From positions 1,809-28,509 of the forward strand of contig DFMR01000090.1 in assembly GCA_002376325.1 (NCBI GenBank): DNA of 26,701 bases, in the 5' to 3' direction. Source of the DNA: Proteobacteria bacterium UBA3588 (GTDB lineage: Bacteria; Pseudomonadota; Gammaproteobacteria; Thiohalomonadales; Thiohalomonadaceae). Shown piece after piece: positions 8,315-15,814 of this stretch. Every line of letters begins with the position of its first letter. Within the stretch, counting starts at the first letter, position 1. The position numbers were made by a program, and so were the translations under genes. Under the pieces are notes generated by a model that was not told the DNA's origin, did not search any database, and was given only the letters and a program-made list of their open reading frames with translations.

Positions 8315-9338
8315 CGGCCGGTCGCGCCTTGATTTCGGTCGATTCCTGCTGCGGCGGTAGCGCCGACGAGAGCGGCCAAATCCGTTGCATCCCCTGCAGC
8401 GTGCGGTCGGTCGAATCCATCAGGGCCTTCATCCTGCTCACCAGCTCCGGCAACTGCTGCAGTTCGACGTTCACCGTTCCCATGGCCGTGTTCATCTGGT
8501 CGACCAGCTGCGTGGTCTCCAGCGTCAGAGCGTTCAGCTGCTTGGCCATATCACGCCCTGAGGCGGAAATGGAGACGGCGTTATTTATCACCGGCTTCAC
8601 CTCCACCAGACGCCGGTTGGCGTTGCGCAGCATTGCATTCAAGTTAGCCAGCGACTGGGCCATGTTCTGCTCCTCCTTGGCATCGAACACGGCCTTCCCC
8701 ACCGCGCCCCGGCCCGATGCAATTTGTTGACTGATGGCGCGCATGTTCACCATCGTCTGCGCCAGCTCACGGGAAGTGGTTTTGACGTCGTTGGGGTTCA
8801 CGGCCTGCACCAAAGCGGACAAGCCTTCGACGACCTGCTTTACCTTTGTCATCACCGGCGTCAATTCGGCCATCAGCTCGTCCAGAGACAAGGGCTCCTC
8901 GATAGTCAATGCAGCGCCATCCGGCAACACCGGCGCAGAAGGTGAACCGGCCTCGATATTGATCGACGCCTTTCCCAATACCGAAAGCTTGCTCAGCGAT
9001 GCCTTGGAGTCGGTGCGTATCAGCTTGTGATAACGCTTGTAAACGTAAAAAGTGAGGCGCACGCGGTTGTCGTTGGCAATATCGATGGATGCTACGCGTC
9101 CCACCTGGATACCCGACACCTTGACTACCGATTCGGTCGAAATGCCCTGGGCGTTCTTCAGGAATGCGTGGTAAACAACGTGCGACTCGAACAGATGGCT
9201 GGTGCGGCCATTGACCACGATCAGACCGAGGATGACAGCCATTGCCGCCAATACGAAGATCCCGACCACCCGTTCCTGCGTCGTGTAGCTCAGACCGTGA
9301 ATGTAGTGGATGCGCTGTTCGTGATTTGGTTGCGCCAT
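8307..9338 (-). CDS. MCE-domain (MlaD-like) lipid transport protein
   Basis: A 343-residue protein with one N-terminal transmembrane helix (about 23-43, VGIFVLAAMAVILGLIVV). A single MCE domain follows (about 52-147), recognised by VVKVSGIQVGRV, SKLSVLGKASINIEAG and the closing PDGAALTIEE. A long helical tail runs from about 150 to the C terminus. MCE proteins form hexameric rings or tubes that carry lipids across the periplasm. The helical tail is longer than in E. coli MlaD and could form a barrel as in other tail-bearing MCE proteins. I chose the ATG at 9338 (MAQPNHEQ); the frame is open further upstream, but that part overlaps the ATPase gene. It lies four bases after the ATPase stop. Confidence 0.92.
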   Translation of the reverse strand: MAQPNHEQRIHYIHGLSYTTQERVVGIFVLAAMAVILGLIVVNGRTSHLFESHVVYHAFLKNAQGISTESVVKVSGIQVGRVASIDIANDNRVRLTFYVYKRYHKLIRTDSKASLSKLSVLGKASINIEAGSPSAPVLPDGAALTIEEPLSLDELMAELTPVMTKVKQVVEGLSALVQAVNPNDVKTTSRELAQTMVNMRAISQQIASGRGAVGKAVFDAKEEQNMAQSLANLNAMLRNANRRLVEVKPVINNAVSISASGRDMAKQLNALTLETTQLVDQMNTAMGTVNVELQQLPELVSRMKALMDSTDRTLQGMQRIWPLSSALPPQQESTEIKARPADE

Positions 9339-9342
9339 GATG

Positions 9343-10092
9343 TCACTCGCATGCGGCGTAAAGCTGCCGCTCCAGCCGCAGATACGCCTGCACATCCGGG
9401 TCGTCGGCCGCGAGCATCGCCTCCCATCCGGCGAACAGACGCGCCACTCCCGCAGCAACGAACAAGACCGCGCCCGCCTGTTGCGCCAATATCCGGTCGT
9501 TGGCGGCCACCAGCACCAGCGCCGCACGACGCTGAACCGCCCCGGCGATATAATCGCGCAGCACAATCTGCGCCGCGGGATCGAGCCCGACAAACGGCCG
9601 ATCCAGCAGCACGATACGGGGTTCCAGAATCAGCGCGCGCGCGATCAGCAGAAGGTGACGTTGCAGATCGTTCATATAGGCCGGCAACGACTCATGATCG
9701 ACGTCGTGGCCGAACTCGTCGATAAGTGACCGTGCACGTTGCTCCACCTCACGCTCCGGCGCAACATGATGATACAGCGCCGGCAGCATAACATTGCGCA
9801 AGCCGTTCATAATCGACAGCAACGGCGCTTGCGGCGTCACGAAACCGACACGGCGCCGCAACAATTGCCAGTCGCGCGCACCGGGGCCGGCGGTCGGGCG
9901 CCCCAGCAATCGCAGCTCACCCGCCGCACACGGAACGATCCCGGCCAGCAGACGCAGATAGACCGTCAGCCGCTCCTGCTCCGACCCGACCACGCACACC
10001 AGTCCCGGATCGAGCGCCAAACTCAGCGCGGGGGCCGGCCCACCGTCGCCGGGACGGACGTCACGGGCGATCAATAACGATTCATGCGTCAC
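9343..10092 (-). CDS. Degenerate ABC ATPase (MlaF-like pseudo-ATPase)
   Basis: This 249-residue protein occupies the mlaF position of an MCE operon and has the ABC nucleotide-binding domain layout, but its catalytic motifs are lost. Walker A, normally GxxxxGK(S/T), reads GSEQERLT at 36-43, so the invariant Lys is Leu42. The LSGGQ-type signature is replaced by MNDLQ near 140-144. Walker B reads VLLDRPF, with the catalytic Glu replaced by Arg165. The switch His is Asn198 (VAANDR). The Q-loop Gln88 and the D-loop GLDP (169-172) remain. The GTG start overlaps the permease stop (GTGA), and the next gene begins four bases after the stop, which argues for a maintained coding frame rather than decay. 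It probably cannot hydrolyse ATP; a structural or regulatory role is inferred. Confidence 0.85.
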   Translation of the reverse strand: MTHESLLIARDVRPGDGGPAPALSLALDPGLVCVVGSEQERLTVYLRLLAGIVPCAAGELRLLGRPTAGPGARDWQLLRRRVGFVTPQAPLLSIMNGLRNVMLPALYHHVAPEREVEQRARSLIDEFGHDVDHESLPAYMNDLQRHLLLIARALILEPRIVLLDRPFVGLDPAAQIVLRDYIAGAVQRRAALVLVAANDRILAQQAGAVLFVAAGVARLFAGWEAMLAADDPDVQAYLRLERQLYAACE

Positions 10093-10898
10093 GGCAGTGT
10101 CACCGCCATCAGTCCGTCCAGCAAAAAGATCAGCACCATGCTGTTGACGATAGCGCGCTGCGTCTCCTGCGGCACCTCGGTCGGCGAGACGCTCACACGC
10201 AGGCCGTGGTAGCAGGCCGTGGCACCGATGATCAGGCCAAACATAAGGTTCTTTAACACAAAGCCGATCAACGCCAACGGATCGAATGCCAGAGGAATTT
10301 CCACCAAAAACCTGAAGTAGCTGAACGACAACAACAAGGCACTGAAACATACGCCTCCCACCACCGCCAGCACCGCGAAGTAGACGGCCAGGATCAGCTG
10401 CGACACCGTAATCCCCACCAACCGTGGAGTGATGAAGAAATCCTGTACGTTGATCCCAAGCAACGCCAGCCCGTCGACCTCACGGTGCAGGCTCATGTTG
10501 CCCAGATCCACCGTCACGGCCGAACCGCTGCGGCCAATGACGATAATGGCGCTGAATAGCGGCGCCAGCTCCAGCGCCACCACCTGGGTAAGCACGTTGA
10601 TCAGGTCGTTCTGGTTGCCGACCACCTGCATCACTCGGATCAGCTGAGTGGTAACGGCAGCCCCCACCGCCAAGCCGAGGAGCGTGATCGCCGGCAAAGC
10701 GTCGATACCGGTAAAGATAATCTGCGCGATGGCCGCTTGATAGGTCGCCTTGTTGAACAGACCACGCCGCCCACCGCTGCCCCGGAATGCGTGCAAAATG
10801 AAGACCACGATGTCGACCACATAGAGCGCTGATTGAATCGAGCGGCGCCCCAGCGAACCGACAATGGCATTGGCCGAGAAATCCGGTTGGTCAGGCAT
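10089..10898 (-). CDS. MlaE-like permease of the MCE operon
   Basis: A 269-residue inner-membrane permease of the MlaE/YrbE family with about five or six hydrophobic segments. Family marks are GLAVGAAVTTQL near residue 75-85, LAPLFSAIIVIGRSGSA, and the C-terminal LKNLMFGLIIGATACYHGL. The coupling-helix motif, usually close to AELGxMxVTEQIDAL, here reads VDLGNMSLHREVDGL, so the ATPase-contact region has diverged together with its degenerate ATPase partner. I chose the ATG at 10898 (MPDQPDFS); a TTG start at 10946 is possible, and neither has a clear ribosome binding site. It is the first gene of the operon and follows the amt terminator by about 80 bases. Confidence 0.9.
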   Translation of the reverse strand: MPDQPDFSANAIVGSLGRRSIQSALYVVDIVVFILHAFRGSGGRRGLFNKATYQAAIAQIIFTGIDALPAITLLGLAVGAAVTTQLIRVMQVVGNQNDLINVLTQVVALELAPLFSAIIVIGRSGSAVTVDLGNMSLHREVDGLALLGINVQDFFITPRLVGITVSQLILAVYFAVLAVVGGVCFSALLLSFSYFRFLVEIPLAFDPLALIGFVLKNLMFGLIIGATACYHGLRVSVSPTEVPQETQRAIVNSMVLIFLLDGLMAVTLP

Positions 10899-10974
10899 AT
10901 GACAATGATAGAAGCTATCGCGCCCGGTGGGCTGACTTATAGGCAAGGTAGCCGCCGCAACCGGACTCCGGCGG

Positions 10975-11001
10975 AAAAAACAAAGGGCCGCGTAGCGGCC
11001 C
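10975..11001 (-). terminator. Rho-independent terminator of amt
   Basis: On the minus strand, a perfect seven-pair stem GGGCCGC-TAC-GCGGCCC (10985-11001) is followed by TTTGTTTTTT (10975-10984). It starts 27 bases past the amt stop codon and separates amt from the downstream MCE operon. Confidence 0.85.
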
Positions 11002-11027
11002 CCTGTTGTTCCTGCGCGGCCGGACGG

Positions 11028-12224
11028 CTAACGTTCGTATTCCGGCTCGGCCATAATCTTATGGATGGAAAGGTCCGCCCCCTGGAACTCTTCCTCTTCG
11101 GACAGCCGAATACCCACCGTCCTCTTCAGCACACCGTACACCACGAAACCGCCGACGAAGGCGATGGTGATTCCCAGCAGGGTTCCTATCAGCTGCGACA
11201 TAATGCTCACGCCGCCGACGCCGCCCAGGGCCTTTTGGCCGAAGATGCCGGCGGCGATGCCGCCCCACGCCCCGCACAGGCCGTGCAGCGGCCACACACC
11301 GAGCACGTCGTCGATCTTCCAGCGGTTTTGCACCAAGGTGAAGGTCCAGACGAACAGGGCGCCGGCAATACCGCCGGTGATCAGCGCGCCGACCGGGTGC
11401 ATGACGTCGGAGCCGGCACAGATGGCCACCAGTCCGGCCAACGGACCGTTATGGACGAAGCCTGGATCGTTCTCTCCCATAAACAGTGCCACCAACGTCC
11501 CGCCCATTGCCGCCATCAGCGAATTGACGGCGACCAGACCGGAAATACCCGCGATACTCTGAGCCGACATGACGTTGAAACCGAACCAGCCCACGGTGAG
11601 AATCCAGGCACCGAGCGCCAGAAACGGAATGCTGGAAGGCGGATGGGCAAACACCTCGCCATTCTTGCCATAGCGCCCCTTGCGATGTCCCAACTGGAGC
11701 ACCGCAGCCAGACCGATCCAACCACCGACCGCATGTACCACCACCGATCCGGCAAAATCATGGAAGCTTGCACCAAAAGTGGTCAACAGCCAGGTCTGCA
11801 GACCGAAGTGGCCGTTCCAGGCGATCCCCTCGAAGAACGGATAGACCAGCGCCACCAGCACGAAGGTTGCCGCCATTTGGGGACGAAACTTGGCGCGCTC
11901 GGCAATGCCGCCCGACACAATAGCCGGAATAGCCGCGGCAAAGGTCAACAAAAAGAAGAACTTGACCAATCCATAGCCGTTTTCCGCGGTCAACGTTGTG
12001 GCGCCGTGCATAAAGCTGACGCCATAGGCGACCCCGTATCCAATGAAGAAATAGGCAATGGTGGAGATGGCGAAGTCCGCCAGTATCTTCACCAGGGCAT
12101 TGACCTGATTCTTCTTGCGAACGGTGCCGAGTTCCAAAAAGGCGAAACCGGCGTGCATTGCAAGCACCATAATGGCGCCCAAAAGAACGAACAGGACATC
12201 GTTGGCATGATGAATTTGGGCCAT
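11028..12224 (-). CDS. amt: Ammonium transporter (Amt family)
   Basis: A 398-residue ammonium channel with about eleven membrane helices. The pore twin-histidine pair is visible as His164 in VVVHAVGG and His314 in WPLHGLCGAWGG, and the conserved Asp156 in FHDFAGS is present. The family segment FGFNVMSAQ is also visible. No N-terminal signal peptide is seen, unlike E. coli AmtB. The ATG at 12224 follows GAGGAG by five bases, so it is preferred over a GTG two codons upstream. No glnK lies next to it, which is unusual because amt is most often cotranscribed with a PII gene. A sigma-54 promoter (12261-12276) and an NtrC-type site (12371-12387) lie upstream, so nitrogen-limitation control is expected. 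A strong terminator ends the unit. Confidence 0.96.
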   Translation of the reverse strand: MAQIHHANDVLFVLLGAIMVLAMHAGFAFLELGTVRKKNQVNALVKILADFAISTIAYFFIGYGVAYGVSFMHGATTLTAENGYGLVKFFFLLTFAAAIPAIVSGGIAERAKFRPQMAATFVLVALVYPFFEGIAWNGHFGLQTWLLTTFGASFHDFAGSVVVHAVGGWIGLAAVLQLGHRKGRYGKNGEVFAHPPSSIPFLALGAWILTVGWFGFNVMSAQSIAGISGLVAVNSLMAAMGGTLVALFMGENDPGFVHNGPLAGLVAICAGSDVMHPVGALITGGIAGALFVWTFTLVQNRWKIDDVLGVWPLHGLCGAWGGIAAGIFGQKALGGVGGVSIMSQLIGTLLGITIAFVGGFVVYGVLKRTVGIRLSEEEEFQGADLSIHKIMAEPEYER

Positions 12225-12260
12225 TTCCACTCCTCGCTTGCGAAATTTGCCGCAAACGAG

Positions 12261-12276
12261 TGCAAGAAACGCACCA
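12261..12276 (-). promoter_or_regulatory. Sigma-54 (-24/-12) promoter for amt
   Basis: The minus strand reads TGGTGCGTTTCTTGCA. The invariant GG and GC are separated by exactly ten bases, and the -12 part TTGCA is perfect against the consensus TGGCACG-N4-TTGCW. The expected start of transcription is around 12250, giving a leader of about 25 bases before the amt ATG. Sigma-54 control of amt genes is well established. Confidence 0.8.
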
Positions 12277-12370
12277 ATGCTGTGCTTACTACAGAATCAA
12301 CGGGTTATCACTCGCGTAAACTCCATTTCAAATAGTCGAGCGCACTGTTTTAGTTCTTCTCATGAAGATA

Positions 12371-12387
12371 TGCACTATTGTGGTGCC
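12371..12387. promoter_or_regulatory. NtrC-type enhancer site upstream of amt
   Basis: TGCACTATTGTGGTGCC matches the NtrC palindrome TGCACCA-N3-TGGTGCA at all but two positions. It lies in the mazG-amt intergenic space, about 110 bases upstream of the sigma-54 promoter, a typical enhancer distance. A weaker relative, GCACCAATGCTGTGC, overlaps the -24 region (about 12271-12285). Confidence 0.72.
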
Positions 12388-12397
12388 AATAGAGTGG

Positions 12398-13180
12398 TTA
12401 TCGATGCTTCGCTCTTTCCCACAGGACATCCATCTCCTCCAGACTCGCCTGCTCGGGTTTCTTGCCTTGGGCGGCAAGCGCCTGCTCCACCGCATGGAAA
12501 CGATGTTCGAACTTCAGGTTGGCGCCGCGCAGCGCCGTTTCCGCATCAACCCCGGCGTGCCGGGCAAGGTTCACTACGGCAAACAGCAGGTCGCCGATCT
12601 CCTCGGCCAGCGCTGCCGGTGCGGCCTCCGTTGCCAGCTCCGCCTCCACTTCGATCAGCTCTTCCTGCACCTTGTCCAGGACACCGGCGATGTCAGGCCA
12701 GTCGAAACCCACACGTGCGGCACGTTTCTGCAACTTTTCGGCCCGCGTCAGCGCCGGCAGTGCGACTGCCACGCCGTCCAATACGCTGGGCAAGCGGCCC
12801 GCCGACTTGGCCGCGCGCTCAGCCGCCTTTTGCGCCTCCCAACGGCGGGTCTGCTCCGCCGCATCCGCGATCTCGACGTCGCCGAAGACATGAGGATGGC
12901 GACGCGTCATTTTGTCGACAATCGCCGCCACCACATCGTCGAAATCGAACTGTCCCGCCTCACGCGCCATCTGGGCGTGAAACACCACCTGGAACAACAG
13001 ATCCCCCAGTTCCTCGCGCAACTCCGCCACATCTTCCCGGGCGATGGCGTCAGCCACCTCGTAGGCCTCTTCCAGCGTATAGGGCGCAATGGTCGCGAAG
13101 GTCTGCTCCCGATCCCAGGGACACCCCTCTGCGGGGTGTCGCAGCCGTTCCATCACTTCAATCAATCGCTCGATGTTCAT
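12398..13180 (-). CDS. mazG: Nucleoside triphosphate pyrophosphohydrolase MazG
   Basis: MazG hydrolyses nucleoside triphosphates to monophosphates and pyrophosphate, clearing aberrant nucleotides and influencing stress signalling. The 260-residue protein has the usual tandem MazG domains. The first shows CPWDREQTF and the metal-binding EExxE...ExxD pattern (LEEAYEVADAI, ELREELGDLLF). The second shows EELIEVEAEL and LAEEIGDLLFAVVNLARH. The C-terminal signature LRGANLKFEHRF is also present. The length is close to E. coli MazG (263). It lies between the double-thioredoxin gene and the amt regulatory region on the same strand; no mazEF or relA is nearby. Confidence 0.96.
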   Translation of the reverse strand: MNIERLIEVMERLRHPAEGCPWDREQTFATIAPYTLEEAYEVADAIAREDVAELREELGDLLFQVVFHAQMAREAGQFDFDDVVAAIVDKMTRRHPHVFGDVEIADAAEQTRRWEAQKAAERAAKSAGRLPSVLDGVAVALPALTRAEKLQKRAARVGFDWPDIAGVLDKVQEELIEVEAELATEAAPAALAEEIGDLLFAVVNLARHAGVDAETALRGANLKFEHRFHAVEQALAAQGKKPEQASLEEMDVLWERAKHR

Positions 13181-13229
13181 CTCACAAACCTTTCAACTGT
13201 TGGCCAACCGCGAGTACCGCTGTACCGCA

Positions 13230-14270
13230 CTACTTGTTCTTCAGCATAGAATGCTCGCGCCAATGCTGATAACTAACATCATTGCGATAACCGCCCTTCA
13301 ACACGTAATCGAGGACACCGCGTAGGCGATAAAAATTAACCACCGAATCGACGCGAATGATCTCATTGCCATGTTTGTCGTAAAAGATGATGGTCGGCGT
13401 ATAGAACAACCCGAGCTGCGCGGCCCACTTCCTGGCAGTGGTACGCTCTCCACGCGGCGTAATGACAGGCGTGTCCGCCCACATATCGAACTGTACCGTA
13501 TCCATCATCTGTAGTCGCCGCCGAATCGCCTTTTCCTGCAAAGGTCCGCCGTGCAGGACGTCGCAGGCATAGCAATCGCCCTGTTCGAAGAACACCGCCA
13601 GCGGCCGCGCTGCCGCCAACCGGCTACGATCAAGCGCATAGGGCGGCGACGCAAAGAACGATTCGTCATTCAGTCCGTGCAGATTGAATTTCGGCGGCGG
13701 ATTGGCCAGGGCGAGATAGGACCGGAACGACTCATGTTTATAGTTTCCGTCAACCACGTATTCCAGCGCCGCACGGAATTTATACGGCGGATAGTAACCG
13801 CGCAAGCGCAATGCCACCCGGCCATCGCCGTCATAAAATATCAGCGACGGCGTGAAATCGGTCTTCTCGCGTTCAGCCAGGGCCTTTTCGCTGGAACTTA
13901 CGCCACCCATATCCGTCACCTGACGGTCGCCCCAGATGTCGATGGCAATAACGTCGAAATGCACCTGGGTGTACTTGGCGATATCGCTGCGGCCGAAATC
14001 AACCTCCATCAATTTCTTGCAGTACGGGCAAAACTTCTGACCGAAATAGACGATGATGCCGGTCTTGTGGCTGGTTACCGCGTCATGGAGATCGTCACGC
14101 AAATTGAGGAAACTGAGTTTGAACCAAGGGGGAGGCACTACGGCTTCTTTCAACGGTTCGTCATTGAACGAAAAATTGCTGAAGTCATCGGGGGCGGCAT
14201 AAGCACGGCCGAGCGCAATCACCGTGAACAGCAGTGACAACGACCTAAAGACGATAGCGGAAAGTTTCAT
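13230..14270 (-). CDS. Periplasmic protein with two thioredoxin-like domains
   Basis: A 346-residue exported protein. The N-terminal signal peptide probably ends at about AYA-A (residue 26). Two thioredoxin folds follow. The first has FCPYCKKL (active-site cysteines near 81 and 84) and cis-Pro segment FTPSLIFYDGDG. The second has DCYACDVL (cysteines near 233 and 236) and YTPTIIFYDKHG. Each half closes with a matching RAALEYVVDGNY or RGVLDYVLKGGY segment, so the gene arose by internal duplication. It resembles SoxW-like or DUF255-type thioredoxins but I cannot name it. A disulfide-handling role in the periplasm is likely. I chose ATG 14270; a GTG lies one codon upstream. Confidence 0.85.
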   Translation of the reverse strand: MKLSAIVFRSLSLLFTVIALGRAYAAPDDFSNFSFNDEPLKEAVVPPPWFKLSFLNLRDDLHDAVTSHKTGIIVYFGQKFCPYCKKLMEVDFGRSDIAKYTQVHFDVIAIDIWGDRQVTDMGGVSSSEKALAEREKTDFTPSLIFYDGDGRVALRLRGYYPPYKFRAALEYVVDGNYKHESFRSYLALANPPPKFNLHGLNDESFFASPPYALDRSRLAAARPLAVFFEQGDCYACDVLHGGPLQEKAIRRRLQMMDTVQFDMWADTPVITPRGERTTARKWAAQLGLFYTPTIIFYDKHGNEIIRVDSVVNFYRLRGVLDYVLKGGYRNDVSYQHWREHSMLKNK

Positions 14271-14331
14271 CACGGCCTACCCTCTGCGCACGTTCCGGAG
14301 CCGATGGTACCCCATGTTTCGCCGCCATGCA

Positions 14332-14361
14332 TTAACACCCTGATGACGAAACAGCTACACT
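14332..14361 (+). promoter_or_regulatory. Candidate sigma-70 promoter for the patatin gene
   Basis: TTAACA (14332-14337) and TACACT (14356-14361) are separated by 18 bases, 34 bases before the patatin ATG. The hexamers match consensus at five and four positions. The gap between the divergent genes (14271-14394) must hold at least one promoter. Confidence 0.4.
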
Positions 14362-14394
14362 GGAGCAGTTGCGTCCACTGCGAAAGGATATGTC

Positions 14395-15339
14395 ATGCGA
14401 CACGGAAGCATCGGCTTGGTTCTCGGTAGCGGCTCCGCTCGCGGTTGGGCCCACATCGGCGTGATTCGAGCACTGGCCAACGCCGGCATCGCAGTGGACT
14501 TCATCTGCGGCACCTCCATCGGCGCACTGGTAGGCGCGGCCCATGCCAGCAGCAATCTCGACGCGCTGGAGCAATGGGTGCGTGCGCTCACCCTGTGGGA
14601 CGTGGTGCGGCTAATGGACGTCAAACTGGAGGGCGGGCTGATCGAGGGAGCCAGCTTGATGACCTCGTTTCGCGACAAAATACGTGACGTCGACATCGAA
14701 CAGACCGACATCCCCTTCGCCGCGGTTGCGACCGACTTGTCCAGCGGGCAGGAGGTGTGGCTGCAGGAGGGACGGCTACCCACGGCAGTACGCGCCGCCA
14801 TCGCCCTGCCAGGACTATTTTCGCCGGTGCGCGTCGACGGCCGTTGGCTGGTGGACGGCGGATTGGTCAACCCGGTACCGATCAGCCTGTGCCGCGCGAT
14901 GGGGGCCGATTTGATCATCGCCGTCAACCTCAATAGCGATATCGTCAGCCGCCACCGGAAACCGCACGAACGGCGCAATCCCGAAACACCGCCCGCAGCA
15001 GACGCCCCGCGCCGTGACCTGTTCCACCATTGGCTGAGCCAACTCAATCTGCGTGAACGGGCCAAATCGGCCTGGCACAAGGAACGCGGCAAAGACGACG
15101 TGCCCGGCATGCTTGAGGTATTTGTTACTTCCATCAACATCATGCAGGACCGCATCACCAAGAGCCGCATGGTCGGCGATCCGCCCGATCTGCTGCTCAC
15201 GCCGCGTCTTGGCCATCTGGGATTGCTGGAGTACGAACGTGCCGATGAGGCCATCGCAGAAGGTCGTGCCTGTGTCGAGCGCGAATTGCCACAGCTGCAA
15301 CTGGCACTGGAACGCATCGGCCGTAGCGTACAGCGCTGA
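14395..15339 (+). CDS. Patatin-like phospholipase family protein (RssA-like)
   Basis: A 314-residue bacterial patatin. The oxyanion loop GSGSARG is at 11-17. The nucleophile elbow GTSIG at 39-43 carries catalytic Ser41, and the catalytic Asp154 lies in the DGG of WLVDGGLVNPVP. These form the Ser-Asp dyad of patatin-type lipid acyl hydrolases. The domain covers about residues 6-200, and the C-terminal third has a predicted helical tail. No signal peptide or cyclic-nucleotide domain is present, so it resembles the short cytoplasmic RssA/YchK class. AAAGGAT lies seven bases before the ATG. It is transcribed divergently from the double-thioredoxin gene and convergently with the HIT gene. The physiological substrate cannot be read from the sequence. 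Confidence 0.93.
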   Translation: MRHGSIGLVLGSGSARGWAHIGVIRALANAGIAVDFICGTSIGALVGAAHASSNLDALEQWVRALTLWDVVRLMDVKLEGGLIEGASLMTSFRDKIRDVDIEQTDIPFAAVATDLSSGQEVWLQEGRLPTAVRAAIALPGLFSPVRVDGRWLVDGGLVNPVPISLCRAMGADLIIAVNLNSDIVSRHRKPHERRNPETPPAADAPRRDLFHHWLSQLNLRERAKSAWHKERGKDDVPGMLEVFVTSINIMQDRITKSRMVGDPPDLLLTPRLGHLGLLEYERADEAIAEGRACVERELPQLQLALERIGRSVQR

Positions 15340-15364
15340 AACTGCTTTCCGAGATGAACCGTAA

Positions 15365-15805
15365 TTACTCCTCGTCGGCCACCGTCCCGGAAAAGACAAA
15401 ATCGGTACCCAACGCACAGCGCAGCCGCTCCAACAATATGGCGACGCCTGCATCAGTGTAAGGCTCTGCGGCCACTTTTCCCCATGCCGGGCTCGGCCAC
15501 GCCGGGTCATCACGATAGCGCACGATGTGATGAATATGCAGTTGCGGCACCACGTTGCCAAGCGCCGCGATATTCATCTTGTCCGCTTCAAACACCTCGG
15601 CCAGCACCCGCGCCAACTGAGACGACTCCCGCAGCAGCTGCTGCTGATCGGCGGCGGCAAGCTGATAAATTTCGCGGATACCCTCGCGCTGCGGCACCAG
15701 GATGAACCAAGGATAGTTGGCGTCATTCATCAGCAACAGGCGACAGAGCGGAAAGTCGCCCAACACGAAACAATCTTGTGCCAGTTGGCGGTGCAGTTTG
15801 AACAT
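15365..15805 (-). CDS. HIT-domain protein
   Basis: A 146-residue histidine-triad superfamily protein. The core WFILVPQRE strand and the motif PQLHIHHIVRY are visible. The canonical His-x-His-x-His triad is here His90-x-His92-His93, so the third His is shifted by one position. This matches a proteobacterial HIT subgroup followed by a WPxPxWG segment (WPSPAWG, 103-109). HIT proteins hydrolyse nucleotide-phosphate linkages such as dinucleoside polyphosphates or AMP conjugates; the substrate here is unknown. It follows the GDPD gene with a nine-base gap, so the two are likely cotranscribed. Confidence 0.9.
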   Translation of the reverse strand: MFKLHRQLAQDCFVLGDFPLCRLLLMNDANYPWFILVPQREGIREIYQLAAADQQQLLRESSQLARVLAEVFEADKMNIAALGNVVPQLHIHHIVRYRDDPAWPSPAWGKVAAEPYTDAGVAILLERLRCALGTDFVFSGTVADEE

Positions 15806-15814
15806 CGTTTCACC

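Noticed and set aside
9339..9593. A longer N terminus for the MCE protein
   Set aside because: The extension is the out-of-frame ATPase gene, with Cys/Trp/Arg-rich noise; the MlaD-like sequence starts at 9338.
10833..12335. A 500-codon + strand frame opposite amt
   Set aside because: The minus strand has an intact Amt with twin histidines, a promoter and a terminator; the + frame is a codon-bias shadow.
12371..12388. A second sigma-54 promoter, TGGCACC...GTGCA on the minus strand
   Set aside because: It has a good -24 half, but the GC of the -12 half is displaced by two bases. The same bases form a much better NtrC palindrome.
12238..13269. A 343-codon + strand frame opposite mazG
   Set aside because: It is rich in Pro, Arg and Ser without a domain, whereas the opposite strand has both MazG domains intact.
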